From Pythium myriotylum (taxonomy: Eukaryota > Oomycota > Peronosporomycetes > Pythiales > Pythiaceae), in contig JALJCQ010000012.1 of assembly GCA_023091665.1 (NCBI GenBank), forward strand, positions 3,968,001 to 4,032,000: a stretch of DNA of 64,000 bases, read 5' to 3'. This document shows, one piece after another, positions 11,870 to 22,160 of the stretch. Every line of letters starts with the position of its first letter. The stretch's first letter is position 1. The notes beneath the pieces are model-generated. The model saw nothing but the letters and a program-made list of their open reading frames with translations. It had not been told where the DNA came from and ran no database searches. The translations under genes were made by a program, and so were the position numbers.

Positions 11870-12366
11870 ACCGCCAGGGGCTGGCGCCTCTCTTTATTAG
11901 GTCGTAGTTCGCACGCCGTTTTCTATCTTTTTTGCACATAAAGTTATGAAGATCCTCATCGGAAATCTCTCTTTGAAACGACTTGCATAACGGACTGGGA
12001 TGCCCTGAGCGAGATGGATAGAGGTTTCCACATGCAAGTGGTGCCCACGCTCTGAGGGTTTCGCAGACCGCCTTCCTGGCGCCTGGTTGGGGCTATCCGA
12101 GCTTTGCTTCTTTCTTCCCTTTCGTCGTGTTGAAGAACTCCCGGTGAGGAAGGTCTCAGGACCCGCTGGTTCTCCCTATATCAATTCCCAGCGTCATTGA
12201 CCCGACTACATCATGAATCTACAAACACTCTTGTGTGATCGTTTTAGAAAGGGTATCGAACGGATGCGATACTGGGTTGGTCTTGTTCTCTCTGTCGCAA
12301 CCTGCTGACAGAAGGCGAGCGAGAGAGAGAGAGAAACGAGAAGAAGATCAAGACTACACAAGCGCC
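11870..12366. other. Intergenic between NAP1 and PB1-UBA genes
   Basis: No coding or RNA gene is recognised. A purine-rich GAGAGAGAGAGA run at about 12320-12335 lies just upstream of the next start, probably in its 5' UTR. Confidence 0.45.
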
Positions 12367-13281
12367 ATGGACCCGAACCTCGTCGCCGTCAAGATCGGCT
12401 TCAACGGAGACCTCCACCGCCTGCGCGTGGACCTCAACGGCTTCACGCTCGACGCGCTGACGCAGCTCTTCGTGCGCACGTTCCGCCTCGCGCCCGGTTC
12501 CTTCGTCATCAAGTACACGGACGCCGAGGGCGACACGCTCAACGTCTGCTCGGACGCCGAGTTCGTCGAGGCCTGCCGCGTCTTCCTCAGCGGCAACAAC
12601 GACGAGCTCAAGGCGCTCAAGTTCACGGCGGTCGCGCGTGAGGGCGCGGCGGTCGCGGCCGGTGGCGTCCACGCGAACCCGGCGGATCCTCTGATCGCGG
12701 CGGTTGAGCGACTCGTGGTGACGCTCAACGACACGGTCGAGAAGGTGCGTCAGGAAGAGTGGAAGGGCGTCGACGTGGCCACGGAGGCGCTCAGCCAGGC
12801 GGCGAGCGACGCCAAAGACACGCTCGAGGCTGCGCGCACTGCTGTGCAGGAGAAGCCGTTCGAGCAGGTGTTGGGGGAGACCTCGGACGGGCTCAAGTCG
12901 GCGGCGAGCGGCATCTCGTCGTTCGCGCAGCGATTTGTCAAGAACTTTATCCCAGAGAAGAAGCCGGAGCCTGTCGCCCCGGCGGCGCCAGTCGTGGTGG
13001 CGGAAGAGCCGGCCGTCGTCGCGGCTCCGGTTCAGCCAGAGGAGAAGGTGGAGGAGACGCCCGCGGTCGATGTGCCGGCGACCGAGCCGGAGGTCGCCGT
13101 GCCAGCGCCTGCGACGGCCGAGGTCGCGTTCTCCGATGCGGAGATCAAGTGGGCGGAGCAGCTCAGTGTGATCCGCAGCATCTTCCCGGATGTGCCGACC
13201 GCCACGGCGATCCAGTCGCTGGAAACGCACAACGGTGACGTCAACGTCGTCATCAACGACCTCATGGAGGAGATCATGTAG
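12367..13281 (+). CDS. PB1-UBA domain protein (p62/NBR1-like layout, shortened)
   Basis: A 304-residue protein starting at ATG 12367 in a strong context (gcgccATGG). Residues about 5-90 form a PB1 domain: VAVKIGFNGDLHRLRVDL, then the acidic motif YTDAEGDTLNVCSDAEF (OPCA-type). The middle (about 110-200) is helical and Ala-rich, followed by a Pro/Ala/Val/Glu linker. The last 45 residues form a UBA/CUE-like three-helix domain (ending IQSLETHNGDVNVVINDLMEEI). PB1 plus UBA is the order of p62 and NBR1 selective-autophagy receptors, but the ZZ and FW domains are absent and I see no certain LIR motif. A scaffold or ubiquitin-cargo adaptor role is inference. Confidence 0.75.
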   Translation: MDPNLVAVKIGFNGDLHRLRVDLNGFTLDALTQLFVRTFRLAPGSFVIKYTDAEGDTLNVCSDAEFVEACRVFLSGNNDELKALKFTAVAREGAAVAAGGVHANPADPLIAAVERLVVTLNDTVEKVRQEEWKGVDVATEALSQAASDAKDTLEAARTAVQEKPFEQVLGETSDGLKSAASGISSFAQRFVKNFIPEKKPEPVAPAAPVVVAEEPAVVAAPVQPEEKVEETPAVDVPATEPEVAVPAPATAEVAFSDAEIKWAEQLSVIRSIFPDVPTATAIQSLETHNGDVNVVINDLMEEIM

Positions 13282-13771
13282 GACGCTTCCGCAGCGAAGA
13301 AGGCTGACGTGAGCACAAAAATGCATAGTTTTTTTCTTTTGTTTCTCGTGCGCGTTGGTTGTTGCCATGGACATCTTCGGATTACGCCCCCACTTGCCCA
13401 GGAAATCAAGATCGAGTAAGTTGACGTGCTTGTTGCTGAGCGTCAGCAGAGACTCAACACGCGGAAACGAAAATCCATCCACGTAATCGCACTGACTCGT
13501 CATCTCCCCCTGCAATCGATCGGATGACCGTCATCCGTTTCTCTTCATCCTCTACGGCTTCTTTCTCGGACATGAGGCCGAGACTCAAATGTGTCCACAC
13601 GCGACAAAGTGAGCCGGCCTTTCTCCATGTCTACGACCCAGATCCGCGCTGTGATCAACATGCTCCATGGTGCGAAGTGAAGAGTGCAAAAAGCGGGCAT
13701 TACGATAGTTTATGAAAGGAGACACTACGAGGAAATGCACATGGAGGCGCGGCAACTTCAAGCCTTCTTTT
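13282..13771. other. Convergent 3' flanks of PB1-UBA and kinase genes
   Basis: A 490-base gap between two convergent stops. No gene, RNA or repeat is recognised. Confidence 0.45.
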
Positions 13772-15346
13772 TTACAGCTCGAGCTGGTTGTCCTGCGGCG
13801 CGGCGGCAACTGCGGGCTTCTCAGCTGTTTCGGCTGGCTGGTCTGCCGAGGCCTTGGCGAAGCTCGAGCGCTCGCTGGCGACCGAGAGCCGCTCGCCGTC
13901 CTCGTCGATGGTTGGCTGCGACGAAATCGACGCGCGCTTCTTCATGTCGAGCGACTTCATGGCCTTGCGCTTCCACTTGTTGGCGCCCATCTGCACGCGC
14001 AGCAGCACGTTCATGGACGTCACGCGCGTCACGGCGCGAGCGACCTCTTCGTCGCTCACCGTGACCTGGTCGTGCTTGACGTTCAGGAACTCGTCCTTGG
14101 CCGCGTCGTCGAGATCTTCGTGGAGCCACTCGTGCTCCTTGCACCGCTGGATGCTCCAGCGCTGCTCCGGGTTCTTGTCGAGCATGCCGCGCAGCAGCGC
14201 CCGAAGTCCTTCTGAGATGAACGAGTTGTTATCGCTCTCGCCCAGATCCAATGGCTGGGTTTCAATCATCTCAAAGAGCTCGACGACGTCCTGGTGGTAG
14301 TACGGAATCTTGCCAAACGCGAGCGCGTAGATCGTGATGCCGAGCGCCCACACGTCGGCGTCGTAGGCGCTGTACTCGCCTCCCTTGAGCGTCTCGGGTC
14401 CCATAAACGCGTACGTACCGGCGGTCGTGGACACAATACCGCGCTTCTTGCCCGACGACGGCGGTGCGGCCGCCTGGTTGTCGACAGTCTTCTCCTCTTC
14501 CTCTTCAAAGAGATGCGCGACGCCAAAGTCGGCGATCTTGTACACGCCGTCCTCCCCGAGCAAAATGTTCTCGGGCTTGAGGTCGCGGTGGCAGATCGAG
14601 TTGTTGTGCAAGTACTCGAGGCCGAGCAGCAGCTGACGCACGCAGTTGCGCAGCGCCGGCTCGTCAAACGTGCCATTAGGCCCAGCGGCCTGCGTGTTGG
14701 CGCGGTAGACGCGCTCGTTCGCGTCCCACTGCATGATCTGTCCATGGGGCGCGTACTCGAGCATGAGCACGAGCGTCTCGGCGTCGTCGTCAAAGACTTC
14801 GAGCAAATTGAGCAAGTTGTGGTGCTGGAGCTTCTTCATGATCGCGATCTCGACCTGCACTTTATCCAGCGCCGTGGACACGACCATGCGGCGTCCGACG
14901 CGCTTGACCTCGCGCATCTTCTTGAGCAGCGACGTCTTGAACACTTTGAGCGCCACGAGCTGCTCGCCGTCTTTCTGTCTGCCCAGCTGCACGACGGCCG
15001 TCGCGCCGCGGCCAAGCTCGCGCACAATGTCGTAGTTGTGGATGCTGCCCAGCGACGCCGGCGGCTCGTTCTCGCTTGACGCCGCCGCGACGACACCGTC
15101 GCTCTCGGAGTCGACCGACGCGGTCGTCGCGCACGAGTCGAGCGAGGTCGCGGCCGTCGAGGACGACGACGAGGAAGTCGACGACGTGACCGCGGGCTTG
15201 CCCGGCAGCGAGCGGCGCGGCGCGTCGACGGTTTCGGTTTCGGTTTCGGTGGTCGACGCGGCCTCGCTGGTCTTGCTGCGCGCGCGCGACGAGCGGCGGA
15301 AGAAGTCGAAGAGCCCCATATCGCAGCACGAGTAGGCGGACGACAT
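13772..15346 (-). CDS. CaMKK-like Ser/Thr protein kinase
   Basis: An intronless 524-residue kinase. The N-terminal 100 residues are low complexity (Ser/Thr/Glu). Kinase domain about 105-409: Gly-rich loop LGRGATAVVQLG, Lys134 in VALKVF, HRDLKPEN at 253-260, DFGVAHL at 273-279, activation segment ending STTAGTYAFMGPE (about 307-318, a GPE in place of APE) and DVWALGIT. The activation-loop Thr and GTYAFMGPE resemble CaMKK/LKB1-activating kinases, and an acidic Glu run with a Lys/Arg-rich insert lies between DFG and the T-loop. The C-terminal tail is basic, then Ala-rich. A second Met at residue 10 begins MGLFDFF, a possible N-myristoylation start if used. Substrate and Ca2+/calmodulin dependence cannot be read from sequence. 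Confidence 0.85.
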   Translation of the reverse strand: MSSAYSCCDMGLFDFFRRSSRARSKTSEAASTTETETETVDAPRRSLPGKPAVTSSTSSSSSSTAATSLDSCATTASVDSESDGVVAAASSENEPPASLGSIHNYDIVRELGRGATAVVQLGRQKDGEQLVALKVFKTSLLKKMREVKRVGRRMVVSTALDKVQVEIAIMKKLQHHNLLNLLEVFDDDAETLVLMLEYAPHGQIMQWDANERVYRANTQAAGPNGTFDEPALRNCVRQLLLGLEYLHNNSICHRDLKPENILLGEDGVYKIADFGVAHLFEEEEEKTVDNQAAAPPSSGKKRGIVSTTAGTYAFMGPETLKGGEYSAYDADVWALGITIYALAFGKIPYYHQDVVELFEMIETQPLDLGESDNNSFISEGLRALLRGMLDKNPEQRWSIQRCKEHEWLHEDLDDAAKDEFLNVKHDQVTVSDEEVARAVTRVTSMNVLLRVQMGANKWKRKAMKSLDMKKRASISSQPTIDEDGERLSVASERSSFAKASADQPAETAEKPAVAAAPQDNQLEL

Positions 15347-16501
15347 GGCGCTGGATCTTGGTTGGAGAAATGGAGGAATTGGTGGGGGGGGGGGGGGGGG
15401 GGGGGGTATGGAGGAGAGAGAGTGATGGTCATGTGTGGATTAGTATCAGTAACCCAGGAAGGAAAGGAGAGGAGGGAGAGGGTGGGTGCAGAGCGCGGGA
15501 TTGGTGGAAAAGGAGGAGAATTGAGGGAGGTGATTGGTGGAAAAGAGGAATGGGTGAGACAGTCTCTGGTGGCTGCGAAAAATGTGGTCGAGAAAAATAA
15601 ATCAGGATAATTGCGAATTTTTTGGCGGTGTTTGTGGGTTTTTTGTGGAGACAGGCCCGCGAACGGGAAGTTCGTCTCAGGGTGAGGGGAATCGAGGCTG
15701 TTGATTGGTTGAATTAGGTTTGAGAGGTGCAGCGACTAATGGCAATACAGGTACGAACGAGGTTAATCAATGTAAAGAGGTTCATGCCGTCCCGTTTATG
15801 TGCGAGTGGATGGGGACTCAAAGTTGCTTGGCGCACTGGAAGTCCTCGCCGAGCGCCACTGACCAGCTCTTCGTTAGGAATGGCTTCCGACGGCCAAAGC
15901 CTCGTCGACTCCACATGTCCACGACGAGATTGGAAAAGTGTCAGGTTGGCACGGCAATGGGAGTCGTTCGCTAGTACTACTGGTACTGTAATGGCAATCG
16001 GGGATCCTTTCCACTTCGATGAAAGAGCTTAGCCATTCTGCTCCTCGGAAGCCTGACCGATTTTTATCGCGATCCCAACGAGGTCAACTATACGTGCTGG
16101 TGAAACGAGCACTCGCATGTCATGTCACACAGCTGCATTAATGCTGACAATTCCCTTCGAAAATTCACACACCACTCTACAACACCTACGAACACTCTGC
16201 ATAGCGTGTGGTCTGCAACCTATCATCAGTAACGAAATGCATGAGATTCGTGCCGCCTCATTCGGTCGCTTGGATGAACGGTGTCATACGGAATTTCGCT
16301 GTTCAACCTCTCAAGGGAGTGGACACCGTTTGCAGTGTGAGAAAACGCGGTCGTAACAATATCCACCGGAGAAAAAAACAAGACTGATGGTCGAATATCA
16401 ATTCGAGAGAAGCCACTTTCCGCGATTCCTCCTTCAGACTCGTCCCATACGGACCGCACTCTGTCCGTCTCGAACCATTTTGGTTTCTTCACTCTGCGAC
16501 T
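15347..16501. promoter_or_regulatory. Upstream region between divergent kinase genes, with a 23-G tract
   Basis: A 1155-base gap between the starts of the CaMKK-like gene (minus) and the vWA/alpha-kinase gene (plus). A purine-rich plus strand with a pure G run (15384-15406) lies 38 bases upstream of the kinase ATG, so its mRNA or promoter carries a poly-C tract. Nothing coding is seen. Confidence 0.5.
15384..15406. repeat. G homopolymer (23 G)
   Basis: An uninterrupted run of 23 G on the plus strand immediately upstream of the CaMKK-like start codon. Homopolymers of this length are length-polymorphic and error-prone in assembly, so the exact count is uncertain. Confidence 0.85.
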
Positions 16502-18721
16502 ATGACAAAGCAGCGAAAGTCCGTTAAGCAGCGCAAGCAAGTGGCAAGGCAACGCGAGCGTGCAGCCCAGCTCTTGTTTCAAGAACGCCACGATGCCATG
16601 CAAGCAAAACTCCAGAAGGTGGAGCGTGAGATCAAGATGCAGTTCGCGGCTGCCAACTCACTGGATCTCGTCATCGCCATGGACTGCACGGGCTCAATGA
16701 GTCCCTGGATTCAGGAAGCCAAGAGGTCGATTCTCTCTATCATCGCAACTGTCAAGGAGGAACACATTCAGGCAACTGTGCGTGCGGGCTTCGTTGCCTA
16801 TCGTGACTTTTGTGATGGAGTGGACCGACTTGAGGTCCGAGATTTGACAGAGGATGTTAAAAGTATCTGCGCCTTCATCAACACACTCAGAGCCTTTGGT
16901 GGAGGCGACACACCAGAAGACGTTGCGGGTGGCCTAGAAGCTGTACTGAGCATGAACTTCACTTCGTCGGCCAAGCGCATAATCTTGGTCGCTGACTCCC
17001 CATGCCACGGCGAGGAGTTCCATAACTCGGCAGATGACCTCAACTTCCAGGCTGAGATCACGGCAAGCCCTTGCATCAAGACCCAGATGCGATCGTTTGC
17101 CGAGCGCGGCATCGATGTGACCTTCATCGAGATCAACCCTCCGCTGACATCCAAGATGGTTGCGATACTCCAGCGGGAGTACAAGTCGGCGACGGCGTTT
17201 GATGAATTCGAGCGCGAGTTCTGCAAGATTTCTCTTTCACAGTCGGGTGACGTTCTTCGCTTCGGGGAGGTCGTCGCCAAGTCGGCAAGCAGCTCTCTCT
17301 CCGCAAGCAAAATGCGTAGCGTCGTGGTGAGCGAGGAACACGCTCTTGGTGTGTCGAGTCTCCACCACTACGGCCCTACTGGAGACCATTCAACCAAGCT
17401 TGACTGCATCTCAGAAGACTGCGATGAAGACGAAGATCATGCCGAGGTAGACGCTCTTGCGTCGGTCTTGCCTCCACCTCCTCACAAAACGCTTGATTGG
17501 AGTGAGCTGGACCACGCGCCCTCGGTCTCAGCCATTCGCCACACGTATCACTTCCGCCAGGGTGCCCACGTTGACTGGGCGAACATCGACTTGAAGCACA
17601 CGACTCAAGACACGACAATCAAGCTGCTATCGACGTGCTTTGCAAAGGGGGCGATGCGTTCGGCTCACGCGATGTACGACGAGAAGATGAAGAAGCGCTT
17701 CGTGGCAAAACTATACTATGGGAAGGCAGCGCATGCGTCCCAATCTTTGGAGAACGATGTCAAAACACAGATTGTCGCCAAGCGACTCGCGACGGAGTTT
17801 ACGCTGCTGCCGCAAGTTGAGGACGGCGTGGATTTTATCTTCACGTCACTGTATGAGATTTTGGACTCGGCGACACTCGACCTCTCGGCCACAATGTTCA
17901 CGGCAGAGCCATACATCGCAGGTGCCTACAAGAAGTACAACAATAACAACGGTTGGATCACCAACCGCGAGCACGGTTCATTGCGCGAGAGAGCCCAAGC
18001 GTTCAGCCACTTCACGTGGCAGCGCACGTGCGGGCAGCTCATGGTCGTGGACCTGCAGGGCGTCGGCTGTATCTTCACGGACCCACAGGTGCATTCAGTC
18101 GATCGTCGTGCTTTTAGTCGCGGCAACCTGTCCAAGGACGGCATGGCTGCGTTCTTTTACTCGCATAAATGCAACGAGATCTGCTTCTCCATCGCGCTGC
18201 GGCCTTTTGGAAGGAAAAAGCAAGTGAGCAAGCCGCGTGCGAACAAGGCGGTGACAACGGACAAACCCATGATGGTGAGCTGCCCACTCTGTGGTGCCAT
18301 CCTCGAGGTGCTTCGCAGTGAGTTTGTATCAGCCCACCGTCTTGGCCGCGACGTCTTTTGTGACGACTGCGCAGAAAAAGTTGACGTTCGTGAGCCCCGC
18401 GAGTGCGTTGTCTGCTGCGAGGAACTGCTGGTGTCGACATATTGGTATCATATGAAAGGTATGAATCTTCCCACCACTTGCAAGAAGTGCAAGGCCGTTG
18501 CCGCGAGAATCGAATGCGAGGAGACAACGACTAAGGCTGATGAGGTCGAAGACGAGAGAGAAGTCACCGAGAAAGAAGAGGTGGCGCACGACGGAGATGG
18601 CGCAGTTGGAGTGTTCGAGAAAGGAAACGAAGTTATGCGTGAGCAGGAGGAAGAGACCAACCACGAACTTGAGGAGGAGAAGATTGAAGTTTCGGAAAGT
18701 AGCTGGGCAGTGCTTGCGTAG
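16502..18721 (+). CDS. vWA domain plus alpha-kinase (VwkA-like) protein with C-terminal zinc cluster
   Basis: A 739-residue atypical kinase. A basic coiled-coil-like start (1-50) leads to a vWA domain at about 54-240 with MIDAS motif DCTGSMS (61-67). The alpha-kinase domain is at about 345-570: Lys403 in FVAKLYYG, VVDLQGVG with Asp517, FTDPQVHS (526-532), GNLSKDG (541-547), and zinc ligands His531, His555, Cys557 and Cys561 in SHKCNEIC. This order matches Dictyostelium VwkA and other vWA alpha-kinases. Unusually, a Cys-rich segment follows at about 594-663 (CPLC, CDDC, CVVCC, CKKC), likely a zinc ribbon or RING-like fold, then an acidic tail. Alpha-kinases phosphorylate Thr in helical regions, such as myosin heavy chain, but the substrate here is unknown. 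Confidence 0.88.
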   Translation: MTKQRKSVKQRKQVARQRERAAQLLFQERHDAMQAKLQKVEREIKMQFAAANSLDLVIAMDCTGSMSPWIQEAKRSILSIIATVKEEHIQATVRAGFVAYRDFCDGVDRLEVRDLTEDVKSICAFINTLRAFGGGDTPEDVAGGLEAVLSMNFTSSAKRIILVADSPCHGEEFHNSADDLNFQAEITASPCIKTQMRSFAERGIDVTFIEINPPLTSKMVAILQREYKSATAFDEFEREFCKISLSQSGDVLRFGEVVAKSASSSLSASKMRSVVVSEEHALGVSSLHHYGPTGDHSTKLDCISEDCDEDEDHAEVDALASVLPPPPHKTLDWSELDHAPSVSAIRHTYHFRQGAHVDWANIDLKHTTQDTTIKLLSTCFAKGAMRSAHAMYDEKMKKRFVAKLYYGKAAHASQSLENDVKTQIVAKRLATEFTLLPQVEDGVDFIFTSLYEILDSATLDLSATMFTAEPYIAGAYKKYNNNNGWITNREHGSLRERAQAFSHFTWQRTCGQLMVVDLQGVGCIFTDPQVHSVDRRAFSRGNLSKDGMAAFFYSHKCNEICFSIALRPFGRKKQVSKPRANKAVTTDKPMMVSCPLCGAILEVLRSEFVSAHRLGRDVFCDDCAEKVDVREPRECVVCCEELLVSTYWYHMKGMNLPTTCKKCKAVAARIECEETTTKADEVEDEREVTEKEEVAHDGDGAVGVFEKGNEVMREQEEETNHELEEEKIEVSESSWAVLA

Positions 18722-19064
18722 GGAATAACTGTTTGAACGACAAACGAACCACAGCAGTAAGAGCCCATCACATTACCGTTTTTGCGAATACCTTGTTGGA
18801 ACTGATCTGCACGTTGAGTGGCTCTGAACGAGGAACTAGACAGCGGCAACACGAAAACACCAAGCGACACGATCTCGTGGCCTGGAGATGATGGGCATCG
18901 CGAACCAAAGACAAGCGTCACGACGCGATGACATGGCGAGGCGGCTGCAGTCAAAGAAAATACGGAGTTCGGAGCCGAAAGGTTTCATGAGGTGCTCCTG
19001 CTGGGTTCATCAAGGGAAGGGGCTCATCGACTGCACACGGCGACAGATAAAACGAGTGCTCGAA
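18722..19064. other. Boundary between the conserved gene block and the ROCO cluster
   Basis: No gene is seen. The last part may be further decayed ROCO sequence leading into the relic at 19,065, but I cannot align it. Confidence 0.4.
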
Positions 19065-19270
19065 ATTCTCTTGCCGCCTACGACTCGCAAGTGGATCAGA
19101 GGTCGCGGATAAGCAGATCTTGATGTGAATTCGACTGATAGTCGCTAGGCAGTCCCATGCCGATTTTGTGTTCGTGGCGACGAAAGCAAACGAGGAGGAC
19201 ACGAATCTGCGACTCTCCCAGATTGCTCATTCGGATTTTGAGATGCATTACGTGTCTCAAACGCACTAGG
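19065..19270 (+). pseudogene. Decayed Roc-domain relic of a ROCO gene (copy R)
   Basis: Plus-strand sequence lines up with the Roc exon of the other copies: AAYDSQVD, then a gapped stretch, then DFVFVATKA, then a degenerate linker ending HYVSQT. Compare ADYDSQVD, EFVFVATKA and QYVSQT in the intact genes. At least one gap and several stops (for example the TGA in aTCTTGATGTGAATTC) break the frame. This is much older than copies A to F and marks the left edge of the cluster. Confidence 0.8.
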
Positions 19271-19315
19271 TCGAGTGAGCGCCGACTGCGATGACTTGAG
19301 GTTTTCTTGAGCCAC

Positions 19316-22160
19316 TTCGCAAGCACGTCAATGATCCCTTACGCTAACATTTGGTCTCTTGTTGAGATATTCCGTGCTTGCCTTGAGAAACGTTACGAGG
19401 CGCAATTCTTCAAGCCACTGCACCGTTCAGAATGATGGTGATACAAAAAGAGAACAAAGCTGGCCGATTTACAGTCGCCTGTTGCCTGGCTACTTCATGG
19501 TGAAGTGAAGCACTACTCGGCTACTCGGGATCCAGTCGAGGCATTGGGATTTGTCAAAATCCCAATGCCTCGACTGGATCAATTTCGTTGCGGAGGTCTA
19601 CGTACCAGTCCAATGTCGGAGGAAGCCAGCTCACGGTCTTCCGGTGCGCTGGTTTCATTGCTTTCCAGTCGTCAACAACATGGTCAAGGTTTTGGGCGTC
19701 ATCCAAACCTTTGAACACATGACGAGAGGTTGTAAGTCCTCGAAAGCGGACTAAGACACGCTCCAGTGCTTCGCACAAACGTTCAAACAACGACCATAAC
19801 TCCGATTGCTGGTCGTGTGGGTCGATGCCTACTGCTTCAAGTCGGATGATACGCTCTTTCGTGATGCTGTGTCGAGAGATGACTAACCGGCACGCAAACA
19901 CGCCCTTCTTTTGGTGTAGGATCCAGTCTGGGCCAACTTGGCGTTCGTCAAGCGAGTTGAAGCTTGCGATCACAATCTGGTCAAACACAGATTCTGGCAA
20001 CAAGCTCCTGAAATGATACTCCCACCACACGTTCACTGATATCGGCAGTAACTCAGTATGGTTATTTCGAGTTCGCCCCATCTCGGTGAATTCGAACATC
20101 AGTGATTGACCGCCAAATCGCAACGATGCAGGGATATTGGACCTCCAAGATGCTGGAACAATGAGATCCGAGTCCCACTTAATCACTTGATGGCGAGGAA
20201 CATGTACGAGGTTAAACTCTCGCAATAGCTTCTTCATCGTGACCATGAGATTTTCATTAAGGTGGAGCCACGGTGGAAAGGTCTTCAGTGTAATATGAGG
20301 CATAACTTCGCTCGTGAACTTGTGGTCCGCAATGGGACGAATAAAGTCGATGAGCAGCATCGGATCCAAGATCACCTCATGCTTGAGTCTCGCAATGCCA
20401 AGATCTTCGTACCACAATACGTCGCCGAGGTCGTGCAGTGTCCGGAGAATTTCTTTATAGGTGTCAATATCGACGTCGGGACGGTTATCGTAAAGTCTCT
20501 TGATAAACTCATCGACGTTTACAAAAGTTGATTGCACACGCGACAGAGCGTCTCTGGATGGTGACTGTCAGCGGACACCACGAACGAACTCCAGAGCTGC
20601 GACGTAGCTCTCAGGCATCAAAAAGCTGCAGTTGCTCGCAGCGACAACTTCTTCGATCTTCGTCCGAGCAGCCTTGATCGACTCTGCATCAACGCAACTC
20701 ACTGTCAACCATTCGTGCTGGAGAAGATGCTTGATCGTCGCTTGCAGTCTCTCAAGTTGTTGAGCAGAGAATCCACGTATCTCCTTTGTATTCCGATGGA
20801 TTCCATCGGGCGCTTGGCCTTCGCTTAACGCTTGCTGAAGCTCCTGGCCTGTCTGAGACACGTACTACTCAAGACGCTTCTCGAGATCCAACTGAGCAGC
20901 CTTCGAGTGTCGCGAATTCGCATCCACCTTGTCCATCTTCGTCGCCACGAACACAAACTCCGCATCTGACTGACGAGCGATGATCAGTCGGATCCACTTC
21001 AGGATCTTCTTATCCACGACCTCATCCATGAAATGGTCCACTTGAGAGTCGTAGTCGGCGAGAAGCGTCGCTTGCTTGAGTGCCACACCGTACGAATGCA
21101 TGTCGATACACAAGATGTAGATCGTTCGTTTTGTGAAAAACATGGCATGGACAGGCTGATAGACGTCTTGGCCGGCAAAGTCCCATATCGTGAACTCGTA
21201 GCTCTTATCACCGTGTTTGAACAAGTGTCGATAGTGGTCGATGGCGACCGTGCGGTTGTCAATGTGCTCGAGCGACGGTACCATGGTTATGATCGACTTG
21301 GAGAAGCTTGTTTTCCCCGAGTTGCTCGCGCCGATGATGCCGAGTTTCGATCGATAGAGCTTCAACTTCGACTTCAGGAGCTCTCTTATGTACGTTCGAG
21401 TGGCATCGACTCCACGTTTGATCGTTTCAACAGGGATTTCGGTCAGACTCGCCTGATTCTCCCGTTCACGTTCCCACAAATCAACACAAACCCTTAGTGC
21501 CAACCCTTGGGGCAGGGTTTCACCAGAGCTCATCATCATCTCGCACTTTTCGTCCCACTTGGCGCCGTACGTTACAAGCGTCTGCAGAACTCCCATCGTG
21601 TCGTCATTTATCATTCTAAAGCCACCAGATATAAAGTCGTCCTTGACAATCGTGGCATGCAAAGGCATTCGCCCACTCTACAAACGGGACAACATTGAGA
21701 CGTCGTCAAATATTTGGTGATTTGTGATTTGCATACCTTGTCAACGACGCGGAGGTTACAACTTGCACCCAGCAAAAGCTTCACAACCGCGACATTGCCT
21801 ACGTGAGATGCCCAATGCAACGCTGTCCAATGATTCTCCTGAAGACATAGAAACACGAAGCATGGTAAAAATTAGCGATACTGCACGTAGAAGTGTCCAC
21901 TCATGACACAGAAACGTACCTCATCTTGAGCCTCCTTGTCGCATTGTGACTCGAGCAGCAGCTTCACGACCTCAACCTTGCCAGATATTGATGCCACATG
22001 CAACGGTGTTCGTCCATTCTAACGCCGCAGAATACCACAAGAATGACATCAATACGAGTAACAACACGGTATTAAGAACTCATGACACAGAAACGTACCT
22101 CATCTTGAGCCTCCTTGTCGCATTGCGCCTCGAGCAGCAGCTTCACGACCTCGACCTTGC
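19316..22160. repeat. Segmental duplication, copy 1 (partner 30,493-33,337)
   Basis: Nearly the same sequence recurs 11,177 bases further on with constant offset. It covers the ROCO 3' end, COR, Roc and the last two ankyrin exons. Identity is interrupted by a diverged island (about 20,570-20,880 here). The left junction (acttcgcaagcacgtc) is shared exactly, while the flanks to its left differ. Confidence 0.9.
19529..19580. repeat. Perfect 24-bp-arm hairpin spanning the ROCO A stop codon
   Basis: Arms 19529-19552 and 19557-19580 are exact reverse complements around a 4-base spacer, GTCA. On the minus strand one arm encodes the last residues DPVEALGF and the stop TGA falls at the spacer, so the present C-terminus was set by this palindrome. 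The identical hairpin is at 30706-30757 in copy C. Confidence 0.95.

Noticed and set aside
12244..13515. 423-codon open frame on the minus strand
   Set aside because: Antisense shadow of the PB1-UBA gene; composition is low complexity and no domain is seen.
14294..15079. 261-codon open frame on the plus strand
   Set aside because: Antisense to the kinase, whose catalytic motifs are all in the minus-strand frame.
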